Shown: positions 53,076 through 62,959, counted from the first letter of the stretch. The stretch is 64,000 bases of DNA from Chitinophaga sp. CF418 (GCF_900142925.1 NZ_FRCN01000005.1:62001-126000); one strand, 5' to 3'. Notes: generated by a model from the letters alone, not told the origin. Numbers and translations are program-made.

Positions 53076-54536
53076 CTACCCAACTTTTAATAAAGCTTTC
53101 AGTAATTTATCAAGCGGTACGCTGGCGAACGATGATGCATAATCCGACACTGCATAGGGAATAAAGACCAGCCCATCGTGGATCATTGCACCACAGGAAT
53201 ACACTACATTAGGCACATAACCATCCCGCTCATCTTCTTTAGGCATCAGCAAAGGATATTGCAACCGGCCCAGTTCCTTAGTAGGATCTTCCAGGTCAAA
53301 AAGAGCGGCTCCCAGGCAATATTTCCGCATAGGTCCCACGCCATGGGATATGATCAGCCATCCTTTTTCCGTGAGCAATGGTGAACCCGCATTGCCTATC
53401 TGCACAAACTCCCATGGATATTTAGGCTGCTGCAGCAGAATGGGTTCATTCCATTCATACAGATCTTCTGAGAACATGATATAGTTATTCACACCATCTA
53501 TTCTGGACAGCATGGCATATTTTCCGTTGATCTTTTTTGGAAAGAGTGCGAGATTCTTATTCACTGCCCCCTTCCCATATAAGGGGGAAACCTCAAAATG
53601 CTGGAAGTCACAGGTTTTGATCAGCTTAGGCAGGATGAATGAACCGTCATAGGCAGTATAGGTAGCGTAGTAGGTGCAGGAGCCTTCTTCCTCCACAAAT
53701 CTTACAAAACGGGCGTCTTCGATACCATTCTTTTCTGTGTAGGTTACCGGAAAGATGACACGTTCTGACAGACCTGTATAGTCCGGGAAATGCAGCTCAT
53801 AGCTGGCGTCAACCAGTTCAAGCACATGTTGTTTCATGTTCTGCTGGTCGGACGGATCTTTAACACTCCTCAGCAGGGTGCGCAGCACGATGTCTATTTC
53901 CGAATAGGTGAACTCTCCTGTGAGCTGGTGTAATATACCAACATGGATATCTTCCGGCAGGCGTAGCTGTGACAGCTGCTGGGCAAAATGCTCTTTATCG
54001 TTCAGCTTTTCACCGGTCAGCTTGCCTTCTGTCAGGAACCTGGCCGGAGGCTCGAGATGGATATTACAATCTTTATCCAGCACCCCTTCCCGGAATTCGA
54101 TAGAGGAAATATGACTTTCTCCTGTAGCCCTGAAACTGACTATTACCCTCTTTTCTCCGGGTTGCAGCCCGGACTGGTCCGGCGCTTCCACAACTGAAGG
54201 ATTAAAAAGGGCGGCCGCTTCCAGGGAGTATTCCATGGTAAAATAAGCTCCCAGTAAATGTTGCCGTTCTTTGGTAACTGTCATTCCGGGGGGCACCAGG
54301 TTGCTGATCCTACCATAATGGTTCTCAAAGACCACATTGATATCTTTATACCTGCAGGCAAATTCCTTCTTTACGCTTCCCAATACTTCACATACGGCAT
54401 CTTCCGACATATCGACAACATTGCTGATGATCTGGAGGGCACGTTCATTTCCCGAATTAAAAAAGCGTGGAATCACTCTCTTAAAATCGGGAGTAATCCT
54501 GATGTTTTTTCTCGTCATGCTTAACATATGCAACAA
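53076..54536 (-). CDS. GH130 family protein, long N-terminal form
   Basis: 486 residues from 54536; ATG at 54518 (TRKNIRITPDF) is an equally good start. An N-terminal domain of about 180 residues precedes the five-bladed propeller of GH130 (VTYTEKNGIEDARFVRF, YYATYTAYDGSFILPKLI, ALFPKKINGKYAMLSRID, WEFVQIGNAGSPLLTEKGWLIISHGVG, YVPNVVYSCGAMIHDG). GH130 members phosphorolyse or hydrolyse beta-mannosides. With two GT4 enzymes and the barrel protein it may process an intracellular mannose-containing glycan; that is inferred. Confidence 0.85.
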   Translation of the reverse strand: MLHMLSMTRKNIRITPDFKRVIPRFFNSGNERALQIISNVVDMSEDAVCEVLGSVKKEFACRYKDINVVFENHYGRISNLVPPGMTVTKERQHLLGAYFTMEYSLEAAALFNPSVVEAPDQSGLQPGEKRVIVSFRATGESHISSIEFREGVLDKDCNIHLEPPARFLTEGKLTGEKLNDKEHFAQQLSQLRLPEDIHVGILHQLTGEFTYSEIDIVLRTLLRSVKDPSDQQNMKQHVLELVDASYELHFPDYTGLSERVIFPVTYTEKNGIEDARFVRFVEEEGSCTYYATYTAYDGSFILPKLIKTCDFQHFEVSPLYGKGAVNKNLALFPKKINGKYAMLSRIDGVNNYIMFSEDLYEWNEPILLQQPKYPWEFVQIGNAGSPLLTEKGWLIISHGVGPMRKYCLGAALFDLEDPTKELGRLQYPLLMPKEDERDGYVPNVVYSCGAMIHDGLVFIPYAVSDYASSFASVPLDKLLKALLKVG

Positions 54537-54828
54537 TCTACTGGGTTAAGAAAAAGCTATCTGTTTATAAAGATAACTCTTTTAATGTTAAGGTTTTGTG
54601 GCACCACGTAGCAGCGTCACCGTTCGATTCGTGTGGCTGAATGAGTTGACTGCTGTTGGCATTGAGCTTTTAGCAAACAATATTTGAGCCAATGATAAAG
54701 TAAGGAATTCCCCCCAAGGGGGACACCTTTGGTAAAAAGCTGATAATCACAGCCAATTCAGCGCTGTTTATCCCAGCAGGCACATCTGCATAAAAAATTG
54801 CTTAACTTTAAAGAGTTGGGGACACGTT

Positions 54829-55668
54829 ATGAAAGTCACTAAGTTTCTACTACGCCACTTTGTTACCAAAGGCGAAATATTCCATCTTGCCAGGGTGAAG
54901 ATCTTCTCACGCGATGATATATCCCTGCATAACCACGACTATGCCGAGATATTCTGGATAGAGCATGGTAGCGGCACACACCTCATTAATGGGAAAAAAG
55001 TCCCCCTGAATGAGGGTGATCTTGTCATGATACGCCCGGAAGATCAACATACCTTTGCCTCTAACCGGCAGGGCATTACCATGATGAATCTGGCTTTCCC
55101 CCTGAAAACGGTGCAGTATTTCCGCAAAAGGTATTTTAACGGGACGGATGATTTCTTTTGGAAAAAAGGTCCTCTTCCCTATCAGGCAAGCCTTGACATC
55201 AACATACTGCGTAATGTGACCCATCAGGCGGAAAAGATCTGGAAACATCAGAGTTCTTCCATCCACCTGGACAGTTTCCTGTTATCGCTTTTCAGGTTGT
55301 TATTACCTAATGAGAATCAACCTGATAATCAGGATATTCCGGCCTGGCTGAATAATGCGGTTCAGCAGTTCCCGGTTCAGCCAGACCTGTTCCGCCTGGG
55401 CGCCCGCGGCTTTGCTTCCATCTGCGGCCGAAATATTGATCATGTCAACAGGACGGTCCGGAAAAGTTACAATAAAACCCTTTCTGCACTGGTGGCAGAA
55501 TTACGTATGCAGTTCGCAGCCAGGCAATTAGCGATCACCAATGCCCCCATCAAGAGTATCTGCCATGACTGCGGATTTAACAACCTGGGCCACTTCTACA
55601 AGCAGTTCCAGACTATTTACCAGCAAACGCCTTCACAGTACCGCGATCAGCACCAGCGCCTGTCTTAG
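54829..55668 (+). CDS. AraC-family regulator
   Basis: 279 residues. Cupin sensor part with HNHDYAEIFWIEHGSGTHLINGK and EGDLVMIRPEDQHTF; C-terminal HTH pair with ASICGRNIDHVNRTVRKSYN and IKSICHDCGFNNLGHFYKQFQ. It stands 82 bases before the GH47 gene in the same direction and may control it or the GH130 cluster behind it. Confidence 0.9.
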   Translation: MKVTKFLLRHFVTKGEIFHLARVKIFSRDDISLHNHDYAEIFWIEHGSGTHLINGKKVPLNEGDLVMIRPEDQHTFASNRQGITMMNLAFPLKTVQYFRKRYFNGTDDFFWKKGPLPYQASLDINILRNVTHQAEKIWKHQSSSIHLDSFLLSLFRLLLPNENQPDNQDIPAWLNNAVQQFPVQPDLFRLGARGFASICGRNIDHVNRTVRKSYNKTLSALVAELRMQFAARQLAITNAPIKSICHDCGFNNLGHFYKQFQTIYQQTPSQYRDQHQRLS

Positions 55669-55750
55669 ATCGTTATACCGTAAAAAATATATTTGTTAGC
55701 GCAATAGTATGAGCGCTTTATTAATTTCGCAGACTATAATTTAGCATCTG

Positions 55751-57124
55751 ATGAGAAAATGCATCCTGGCTGCCGCAGCCATGATCAGCTACCTACCTAT
55801 GAAAGCCCAGACAGCGGAGTTATCGAACAGTGTAAAACAGGAATTTGTAAAAGCCTGGGATACCTACAAACGATACGCATGGGGCCATGACGTCCTATTG
55901 CCGTTAACGAAACAGTATACAGACTGGTATGAAGAACCACTCCACATCTCTCCGATTGACGCATACAGTACTATGAAAGTGATGGGCCTTCAGAAACAGG
56001 CCAGGGAGATTGAGAAATACATTACAGACAGCTGCAGTTTTAATACGGATGTATATGTGAAGACCTTCGATATGAATAAACGTGTGTTGGGAGGATTGCT
56101 TGCCATGTATTCCTACACACACAATCCGAAGGTATTAGAGCAGACAAAAGATCTGGGCGACCGCTTGCTGCAGGCTTTCAAATCGCCTACAGGCATTCCC
56201 TACTATTGGGTGAATCTGAAGAGCGGTAAAACAAGAGGAGAAAAAGTCAACACCGCTGAAGCAGCGGCGTATACATTGGAAATGGGCATCCTGAGTTATT
56301 ATACAAAGGATCCGAAATATTACCAGGCAGCAAAGAAAGCGACACTGGCAGTTTATGGAAGACGATCAGTAATCAACCTTGTAGGGAATGTGATCAATAA
56401 CGAAACCGGTGAATGGCTGGAAACAGTCAGTTTCATCGGCGCCGGTGGAGATGTCTACTACGAATACCTGCTGAAGACCTGGTTGCTGTTTAAGGACCCT
56501 GAGATCAAAACTATGTGGGAACAAACCATTACGGCTGTTCACAGGTATGACGCAGAAGAAAATGATACAACGATCTGGTACAGGAAAACGGATATGTACT
56601 CAGGCGAAATGAAGAATAGCGCAGTGACCCTTTACGATGCATTCTTCCCTGCATTGCTATGCATTGATGATGATGCTGAAAGGGCTGTCAAACTTCAATC
56701 TACCTGGAATAACCTCTGGAAGAAGTATGGATTGGAACCGATGATCTATGATTATCGTAAGCAGATGCCTTCCTCTCCTTCGTACGAACTGAATCCGGAG
56801 ATCATAGAATCTGCCTGGTATCTGTATGATTATACAAAAGATACCACCTACCTACAGATGGGAAAACAGTATTACAATGATATTTTGAAATATTGTAAAA
56901 CGGTAAATGCCTTTTCATCAGTAGCAGATGTGCGGACAAAACAACAGCAGAACGGATTGCCGACGTATTTTTTTGCGGAAACGATGAAGTATTTCTATTT
57001 GTTGTTTACGCCGGATAGCGGTTTGAATACGGTGGAGTATGTATTTAACACCGAAGCGCATCCTTTCAGAATAGCGGATTTTAAAGCAGCTGAAATAGAG
57101 CGGCGGCTTGGCATTAATTTGTAA
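55751..57124 (+). CDS. GH47 family alpha-1,2-mannosidase-like protein
   Basis: 457 residues. Signal peptide (CILAAAAMISYLPMKAQ). The (alpha/alpha)7-barrel motifs of class I alpha-mannosidases are seen in order: FVKAWDTYKRYAWGHDVLLP, IDAYSTMKVMGL, VLGGLLAMYSYT, PTGIPYYWVN, GAGGDVYYEYLLKTWLLF, LNPEIIESAWYLYDYTKD and TYFFAETMKYFYLLF, with the Ca-binding Thr in FNTEAHPF. The enzyme inverts alpha-1,2-mannosyl bonds and should act in the periplasm or outside. GH47 is mostly eukaryotic; bacterial members are few. Confidence 0.88.
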   Translation: MRKCILAAAAMISYLPMKAQTAELSNSVKQEFVKAWDTYKRYAWGHDVLLPLTKQYTDWYEEPLHISPIDAYSTMKVMGLQKQAREIEKYITDSCSFNTDVYVKTFDMNKRVLGGLLAMYSYTHNPKVLEQTKDLGDRLLQAFKSPTGIPYYWVNLKSGKTRGEKVNTAEAAAYTLEMGILSYYTKDPKYYQAAKKATLAVYGRRSVINLVGNVINNETGEWLETVSFIGAGGDVYYEYLLKTWLLFKDPEIKTMWEQTITAVHRYDAEENDTTIWYRKTDMYSGEMKNSAVTLYDAFFPALLCIDDDAERAVKLQSTWNNLWKKYGLEPMIYDYRKQMPSSPSYELNPEIIESAWYLYDYTKDTTYLQMGKQYYNDILKYCKTVNAFSSVADVRTKQQQNGLPTYFFAETMKYFYLLFTPDSGLNTVEYVFNTEAHPFRIADFKAAEIERRLGINL

Positions 57125-57189
57125 GTTAACCAGCGCTATATACAGGAAGAGAGGGTGTCCCGAAGTATCGAGGCACCTTCTCCTACTCT

Positions 57190-59616
57190 TTAACGGGCCA
57201 GTACCACGGTACCTCTCCTCAGTACATCTCCGCAGATCGTTTTTGCTTTAATCATGTATATATAGGAACCAGCCGGCTGCAACATACCCTTAAAGGTGCC
57301 GTCCCAGCAATCGCCAGGATAGTGCGTATTAAATACCAGGTTCCCTACCCGGTTATATACACTGAATTCGAATGTATTCGTCTCACCCCAGAACTTTAAT
57401 CCGAAGCAATCGTTCCTGCCATCGCCGTTAGGTGTAAAGGCTGTGGGAATAGGAGACCGCGTAAATGCCAGTGCGATGTCTACGTTCACTGTGACCGTTT
57501 CCACCTGCGTGCAGCCATGTTCATCCATCACCGTCACTTCATAGGTAGCTGTTTTCAGCGGAGACACTATAGGATTTGGCACCATATTATTGGCCATGCC
57601 ATTGGCAGGTTGCCAGTTGTAATAAACACCACCGGTGGCTTCCAGGACCACTTCAGGGTGTGCGCAGTCAATATCGCTTGATTTCGCAACAGCAGTAACC
57701 GGCAGGTCATACACCTTCACCGGTACCAGGAATGTGTCTGCTACTGCACAGGTATGTTGTTCCATATAGATCTTGAATGTGGAATCACAGGTAGGCGCCA
57801 CGGCGATCAGCGAATTGGTTGTCAGCAGTGAATCAGTATCCGTATACCACTCATACACATCCGCACCTTTTGCCTGGATCTCAACCGACTGTCCGAGGCA
57901 CACTACCGGTGTATCCGGCATCACTCTCATATCGGGTGCAGGATTTACCGTGATATTGATGGCAGATTTACTGGTACAACCATATATCGTAGTTGCAGTA
58001 ACTGTATAGCTGGTAGTTGTAAGCGGCGTAGCAACAGGGTTTGGAATGATGCTGTTGTTCAACGAAGAATCAGGCCACCAGTTGTAAGTAGCAGGAATAT
58101 CAGAAACGGCAGAAAGCTGCAGGCTGTTTCCCGCGCAGATAGCGGTATCATTTCTTTTGGTAAATATGGGAGAAGGATTGACATAAATGGTGAGCGTTGC
58201 TGAACCCGGGCAACCGGAAGCATCCACGCCACTTACCTTGTAAGTAGTTGTTACCATTGGTGTTGCCACCGGATCAGGAATGGTATCTGACGATAATCCT
58301 GTAGCAGGCGTCCATTGATAACTGATACAACCAGTAGCATTTAACTGGGCCGGTTTGCCGGCACAGAGCACCATATTTGATAAAGTATTGATATTGGCGG
58401 AGCAGGGCGCTTTGATACTGACAAGATAATCCTCTACTTCTCCGTCCGGAGCGAAACCTGCAGACGTTCTAAGCGCCTGCTGATCGGTTGATAAACGGAA
58501 CCTGAATCCATACAGCGGTACCCTTCCGGCGATAAATCCAGCGGGCAGGGAGCTCCAGGTCAGGGTAGCAACTGTTGCATTGGGCGCTACTGTTGCCGTA
58601 GCAGATTCATTGACATCAAACATACCGTTGCGGTTATAGTCAAACCAACCGGTGAGATAGGCTGTTTTTCCTGTGGTGTTACTCAGCGGAACAGTAACAT
58701 CATAAACGCCATTGCCATTGTAGTCACGGAAGGCAGTTACCGATTCCTCATCCCGTCCCTGCTGATTATCATCGGTCATACCAACAGCGTCTGCATCACC
58801 GGCTATGCTGCCCAGTTTCAGATTAGTCTCCCTTGTAGTAACAGGCAGTGGCGCCCGGTCATTACAGGGATTCTGTGTAGCGTATACCAATTGATGCGTA
58901 GCGTAACCATAGCTGACAGGCAGATCGCCTTCATCAACACCTGCGATAATGCCGAAAGCAACAGCACTGCTGCCATGTGTAGACCTTAAGAGGCGAACAT
59001 CCACCGTCACAATTCCCGCCGCAGGCACGTCAGTAGCTACGATGGGGAGCTGTCCTACGTTCGGGGTTCCGGCATATGTATCGGAGATATTGATCGTTTG
59101 TGTACCGCATCCGGAAGCAGGGTTATTTACCTGTGATGAATTCCTGAAAAATTCCAGGGTCCGCCAGTTACCTGCGGAAGTAGTCATGGTCAATGTCTCT
59201 AATGAATTACTCCCCTCCGCATCACTGGCCACCAGGGTAAACGCAATTGGTTTTCCCCGGCGGGTAGCCCTTAAGGTGATAGTAAACCTGCTGTTGTTGA
59301 AGGTGTTTGAAACCAGGATCGCCGGTTTGATAGCGGGATCGGAGAAATTATACAGGTTTTTCAGGATAGCGCCATTCCAGGTTTCCATGATACCGGGCGC
59401 CATGGGCGTTCCCGCTACACTGGAGAAAGTGGCGGTAACGGTAAGACCATCAGCGGTCATAAACGTTTTGGTTGCTCCGTCTTCAATCTTCATATCCGCC
59501 CAGTCCATCCACCACGTAAAGTTTCTCAATGATCCTGTTCCATTGTCAGCCAATTGCGCAAATGACTGAGTATGAAACCATAACAGGAATAAGGATAGTA
59601 GTAAAAATTTTGGCAT
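57190..59616 (-). CDS. Secreted T9SS type-B (gliding-motility C-terminal) adhesin-like protein
   Basis: 808 residues. Signal peptide (LLLSLFLLWFHTQSFAQ). Residues about 25-230 resemble CshA/adhesin non-repetitive beta domains (NFTWWMDWADMKIEDGATKT). Residues about 270-400 are a GEVED-like domain (TGWFDYNRNGMFDVNESATA; GEVEDYLVSIK). Then come four Ig/PKD-like repeats each with VATPMVTTTYKVSGVD- or VATPLTTTSYTVTATT-type cores. The end is a type B sorting domain (IPTAFTPNGDGRNDCF ... AGSYIYMIKAKTICGDVLRRGTVVL). Exported by T9SS; adhesion or matrix binding is inferred. Confidence 0.87.
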   Translation of the reverse strand: MPKFLLLSLFLLWFHTQSFAQLADNGTGSLRNFTWWMDWADMKIEDGATKTFMTADGLTVTATFSSVAGTPMAPGIMETWNGAILKNLYNFSDPAIKPAILVSNTFNNSRFTITLRATRRGKPIAFTLVASDAEGSNSLETLTMTTSAGNWRTLEFFRNSSQVNNPASGCGTQTINISDTYAGTPNVGQLPIVATDVPAAGIVTVDVRLLRSTHGSSAVAFGIIAGVDEGDLPVSYGYATHQLVYATQNPCNDRAPLPVTTRETNLKLGSIAGDADAVGMTDDNQQGRDEESVTAFRDYNGNGVYDVTVPLSNTTGKTAYLTGWFDYNRNGMFDVNESATATVAPNATVATLTWSSLPAGFIAGRVPLYGFRFRLSTDQQALRTSAGFAPDGEVEDYLVSIKAPCSANINTLSNMVLCAGKPAQLNATGCISYQWTPATGLSSDTIPDPVATPMVTTTYKVSGVDASGCPGSATLTIYVNPSPIFTKRNDTAICAGNSLQLSAVSDIPATYNWWPDSSLNNSIIPNPVATPLTTTSYTVTATTIYGCTSKSAINITVNPAPDMRVMPDTPVVCLGQSVEIQAKGADVYEWYTDTDSLLTTNSLIAVAPTCDSTFKIYMEQHTCAVADTFLVPVKVYDLPVTAVAKSSDIDCAHPEVVLEATGGVYYNWQPANGMANNMVPNPIVSPLKTATYEVTVMDEHGCTQVETVTVNVDIALAFTRSPIPTAFTPNGDGRNDCFGLKFWGETNTFEFSVYNRVGNLVFNTHYPGDCWDGTFKGMLQPAGSYIYMIKAKTICGDVLRRGTVVLAR

Positions 59617-59919
59617 TAGATTATATAATTATAGGGATCGGTTTTCAGGTATAGATATGCGTTTACGGCTAACTATTTCATTTTCATCACCTACGGCCAA
59701 AACAAGCTACCACAGAGGCTTTCAAGTGTTCTCTTCTGTAAAATACATTAAAATAGTAAATAAAATAATAATTTAAAATGAGTAGTACGCCCATATTCAT
59801 ATATTAAAAAATGTATATTTGCAGTTAGTTTACATCAGACTGGGACAAAGTATTGACTGCGAATAGTTTATTAACTGCATCATAAACCTCTTACCTATAC
59901 ACACTACAACCCTATACAT
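59617..59919. other. Divergent promoter region
   Basis: 303 AT-rich bases between the adhesin-like gene (left) and a membrane-protein gene (right). It carries an exact TAnnTTTG element, TATATTTG, at 59814-59821 for the rightward gene, without a clear -33 TTG. No other structure seen. Confidence 0.45.
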
Positions 59920-60918
59920 ATGAAAAGAAGAATTATCTGGGGCGTGCTGCTCCTCCTTACATTCCTGATCTGGTATACCTGGATGCCGGCGGGTCTATAC
60001 CTGTCCATGCCGGTACTTCTGGCTATTATCGGGGGTATTTTATGCTTCATCTTTATGGCGCAGACATTTGCAGATTTCACAGACATGGATGAGATCACAC
60101 AGTGGGACAGATATCCCAAACAGTGGTATCACAATATGACATTTGTATGTATCCCTGTTGCCATCGTGCTCATTATCGTATTCGCAATGCATTATGGTAA
60201 GCTGGAGAATGAGGAACTGAAACAGTTTGGGGAAAGAGTACCTGCCACGATCGTGGATGGTTATTACAGGAAAAGCTCCAAAAGCAGTACTTACAAACTG
60301 ACGATATCCTATTATACCAAAGCGGGAAAACAAGTACGCACACAGAAGGATGTAGACAGCGATCAATATGAGAAGGCCAGCAAAGGCCAGCAAGTTGAAG
60401 TGATCTATTCTACTAAACATCCCTCTCTTGTGAAGATATTACTGGGAGATGAAATGGTGGAAGAATTCACTGGCATCAAGAGCAGGAATCTGACCATTAA
60501 AGACATGTCCCGGATACTGGAAATGCCTGGCGACAGCATTCTGCCGGCATTGAACAAGATCAGCTATCGCTGGACAATGGCTGATGATGATAGTTCCACT
60601 TATATGAACGAGAGCAAAAAGGTCTTTTTCAGTGCTGAGCCGCGTGTGCGCGTTACTTATGTTGCTATGCGTGAAGGCTTTATGAGCATGCTGGAAGACA
60701 TCCGTAATTCCGGTTTCAAAAAGGAAGCCACTGACACTACTGCTCACGACAATCAGACAGGTAGCTTATCCATATATACTAAAGGTGATCTGAAACTAGT
60801 GGTACACACAAAAGAACTGGAACGTGAAGTAGATCAGACTGACAACTCGTCTATCGTTGCAGCTGCAGCTGGACTTAACAAGGAAACGGCGTTAGTGGTA
60901 ACAATGTTCAGGAATTAA
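59920..60918 (+). CDS. Membrane protein with DUF3592-like domain
   Basis: 332 residues. Three membrane segments (IIWGVLLLLTFLIWYTWM, MPVLLAIIGGILCFIFMAQ, MTFVCIPVAIVLIIVFAM), then a soluble part. Residues about 105-175 (VPATIVDGYYRKSSKSSTYKL ... KGQQVEVIYSTKHPSLVKIL) have the strand pattern of DUF3592 proteins. The rest (to the end, LNKETALVVTMFRN) is not recognised. The function is unknown. Ends at a shared terminator. Confidence 0.75.
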   Translation: MKRRIIWGVLLLLTFLIWYTWMPAGLYLSMPVLLAIIGGILCFIFMAQTFADFTDMDEITQWDRYPKQWYHNMTFVCIPVAIVLIIVFAMHYGKLENEELKQFGERVPATIVDGYYRKSSKSSTYKLTISYYTKAGKQVRTQKDVDSDQYEKASKGQQVEVIYSTKHPSLVKILLGDEMVEEFTGIKSRNLTIKDMSRILEMPGDSILPALNKISYRWTMADDDSSTYMNESKKVFFSAEPRVRVTYVAMREGFMSMLEDIRNSGFKKEATDTTAHDNQTGSLSIYTKGDLKLVVHTKELEREVDQTDNSSIVAAAAGLNKETALVVTMFRN

Positions 60919-60934
60919 GCGATTTTTATAACAC

Positions 60935-60969
60935 AAAAAAGGCGTCCGGTTTTACCAGACGCCTTTTTT
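60935..60969. terminator. Bidirectional terminator
   Basis: aaaaaaggcgtc / gacgcctttttt stem with a short loop, between the convergent DUF3592-like and SPFH genes. Confidence 0.9.
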
Positions 60970-60971
60970 TG

Positions 60972-61757
60972 TTATTGAACATTCTTGAAGAAGGTGGGAG
61001 AATTGCCATATAAAGGCGTTTTTCCGTCCCATTTTTCGATGAACTGCTGCTGGATGAGTAAAGGAGTCAAAGACTGCTGACGGAGCTGATTTGCCTTCGC
61101 TTCTGCCTCTGCCTGTATGATCAGTTTTTTGGCGTTGGCTTCTGTTACCCGCAGCTCATTTTCCACCTGCATCGCCTGTTGTACTGCCCTGTTTTTGGCA
61201 TCAATGGCCTGTGTGATCGTTTCAGGATATTGAATACCGCTTGTCATCTGTTCCAGGTCGAAGCCTTCTTTCAGCAGAGACTCCGTCAGTTGCTTCTGTA
61301 CAGAATTCTCAAAGGTCTCCCGGCTGCTGATCATACTATCTGTTGTATATTTATTGAACTGGATACGGAAGGCATCCCGCACGTAGTTATATAAAGTTGC
61401 TTTTGTGATTTCCTCAATCCCTTTACGATATTTCTTAAAGATATCAGGACTTTTACCAGGAATAACACGGAATGTAATGGTCGGATCTACTGTAAACACC
61501 GATCCGTCCTTTGCATTCACGGTAAACGGATTGTAGTCAGCAGTCTGTACGAAGATCGGGAACTCATATACTGATTCCGTCAGTGGATTGAACCATACCC
61601 GGCCTGTTACAAGGGAAATGTCCTGCACGCCCTTATCACTGCCGTACTGCTTTACCCTGATACCTTCATGCCCGGCATCGATCCGGGTACAGCAAAGCAT
61701 ACAGAATATGGGGATTATCACTACAACAATGATCATCAGAATAATAGGTCGCTTCAT
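60972..61757 (-). CDS. SPFH/prohibitin-family membrane protein
   Basis: 261 residues. One N-terminal membrane segment (IILMIIVVVIIPIFCMLCC), the SPFH domain at about 27-185 (GHEGIRVKQYGSDKG; TVDPTITFRVIPG) and a coiled coil rich in Glu/Ala (VENELRVTEANAKKLIIQAEAEAKANQLRQ). Relatives form ring scaffolds that organise membrane proteins or FtsH. The start overlaps the stop of a 61-aa membrane protein (ATGA), so they are made together. Confidence 0.9.
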   Translation of the reverse strand: MKRPIILMIIVVVIIPIFCMLCCTRIDAGHEGIRVKQYGSDKGVQDISLVTGRVWFNPLTESVYEFPIFVQTADYNPFTVNAKDGSVFTVDPTITFRVIPGKSPDIFKKYRKGIEEITKATLYNYVRDAFRIQFNKYTTDSMISSRETFENSVQKQLTESLLKEGFDLEQMTSGIQYPETITQAIDAKNRAVQQAMQVENELRVTEANAKKLIIQAEAEAKANQLRQQSLTPLLIQQQFIEKWDGKTPLYGNSPTFFKNVQ

Positions 61758-61939
61758 AATTTAAGTTTGGATTTTAATAGCTTGTATAATGCGTAGTGTA
61801 GTATTATCGTTACGAAAATGCAGACAATGCCGGCGAATACTGCTAGATCACTCGGCGCAGATAATAATCCGGCTATCCATGTCCAGATATAGATATCCAG
61901 TATAATAACTGCTGGCAGGGATAAATAAATGAGATTCAT
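61754..61939 (-). CDS. Small membrane protein upstream of SPFH gene
   Basis: 61 residues with two membrane segments (LSLPAVIILDIYIWTWIAGLL; LAVFAGIVCIFVTIILHYALY) and a basic end (KLLKSKLKL). It overlaps the SPFH gene by four bases. The two hydrophobic segments and coupling suggest a partner of the SPFH ring; not characterised. Confidence 0.75.
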   Translation of the reverse strand: MNLIYLSLPAVIILDIYIWTWIAGLLSAPSDLAVFAGIVCIFVTIILHYALYKLLKSKLKL

Positions 61940-62040
61940 ATTCAGGCTGAATTAAATACGAATGTAAGGAATACAGGGAGAAAAATTTGGCTATTTTTTT
62001 AAAGGTTGTTAAATTGGTTTACGCTCTTTGAGAGATCCTT

Positions 62041-62114
62041 CGGGATGTAGCGCAGCCCGGTAGCGCGCTTCGTTCGGGACGAAGAGGCCGCAAGTTCGAA
62101 TCTTGTCATCCCGA
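62041..62114 (+). tRNA. tRNA-Pro(CGG)
   Basis: 74 bases. Acceptor CGGGATG / CATCCCG plus discriminator A; D arm GCGC-agcccggta-GCGC; anticodon stem CTTCG / CGAAG around loop ttcgggA, anticodon CGG at 62074-62076; T arm CAAG-ttcgaat-CTTG. CCA is not encoded. The following terminator and decayed genes suggest a possible integration edge. Confidence 0.95.
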
Positions 62115-62489
62115 CTAATCACACTTCAATTCGATTCAAAGCCTGCAAATATCCAGTATTGGCGGGCTTTTTCCTTTTTAAGCCTAGCAAATTATATCAA
62201 TTCATACCATTCTATTCGTGAGTAAATCCGTGAGTAAATTTTTTATCGGATATTACTCACGGAAACCGTTGTAACTATTTGGCATTCAAAAAGTAATATC
62301 ATTTTTTCTGGTGCCTTTTGATGCCGTTTGCGTGATGATTTCGCCGCTTTGCGGTGAGTGGATAGTGGGAGTGATAATAAACGGCATTAACAACCTAAAA
62401 ATTGAATTGTTTATTGGGCGCATCTGGATATTCTTGCTGAAGTTTATTCAATGCAGCGAGGTACCTGTCATTAACCTATCTTTACTCCT
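62115..62489. other. Region after tRNA-Pro
   Basis: 375 bases. It holds the tRNA terminator (62138-62170) and, at 62228-62262, the inverted repeat ccgtgagtaa / ttactcacgg beside a direct repeat of cgtgagtaaat. The 60-codon frame at 62311-62493 has no recognisable domain. No copy of the tRNA 3' end was found further right, so no att pair can be claimed. Confidence 0.55.
62138..62170 (+). terminator. Terminator of the tRNA-Pro gene
   Basis: 9-bp stem aaagcctgc / gcgggcttt (one G-T pair), followed by ttcctttttt-like tract. Confidence 0.8.
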
Positions 62490-62794
62490 ATGATGATCGT
62501 CTTTGGCATAAAAAGTTTTAGAATTCGTAGTTTTTCTTTGGAAGATCTCGGTATCGTGTATAACGAGGAACCGGACATTCGCATTGAGGTACGACAAACG
62601 TATTTTCATCTTTTATATATCCCCTGTTTTGGTCTGGGTAAGACGTGGGCAGTTCGTAAAAATAATAAGCTATACGAAATGTCTTTAGCGCTACAACTGC
62701 TGTGGATGAATCTGCTGCTGCGAAGGCAGTAAAAACTCCTTTTTACACGTATGCAGGACCATTGTTGGCTATTTTGTCGGCGGCTAAACTTTAA
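62490..62794 (+). pseudogene. Frameshifted small conserved protein
   Basis: The frame from 62490 reads FGIKSFRIRSFSLEDLGIVY, then EEPDIRIEVRQTYFHLLYIP and FGLGKTWAVRKNNKLYEMSL, the start of a small Bacteroidota protein of unknown function. It ends abruptly at 62732. The neighbouring frame over 62690-62794 continues protein-like: TTAVDESAAAKAVKTPFYTY, then AGPLLAILSAAKL and a stop. One indel near 62690 therefore splits the gene. No named family known to me. Confidence 0.55.
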
Positions 62795-62959
62795 TTACTA
62801 TCAACGCTAATAAAAATTATTTAGGTAAATCTTGAGGCTAAACTATCGTATAGTATATGCACTAAAGTCAATTAAATCAAGTAGAAAAGCAATTCGAAGA
62901 TAAAAAATCTTTGCCAACTCCAACGTTAATACAGGTTAACATCCAAAAGCAGTGGATGT

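Noticed and set aside
54705..54735. Small inverted repeat ccccc-caa-ggggg before the AraC gene
   Set aside because: Too short and simple to call a terminator or operator.
62311..62493. 60-codon hydrophobic frame after tRNA-Pro
   Set aside because: No domain, no ribosome site, AT-rich decayed surroundings.
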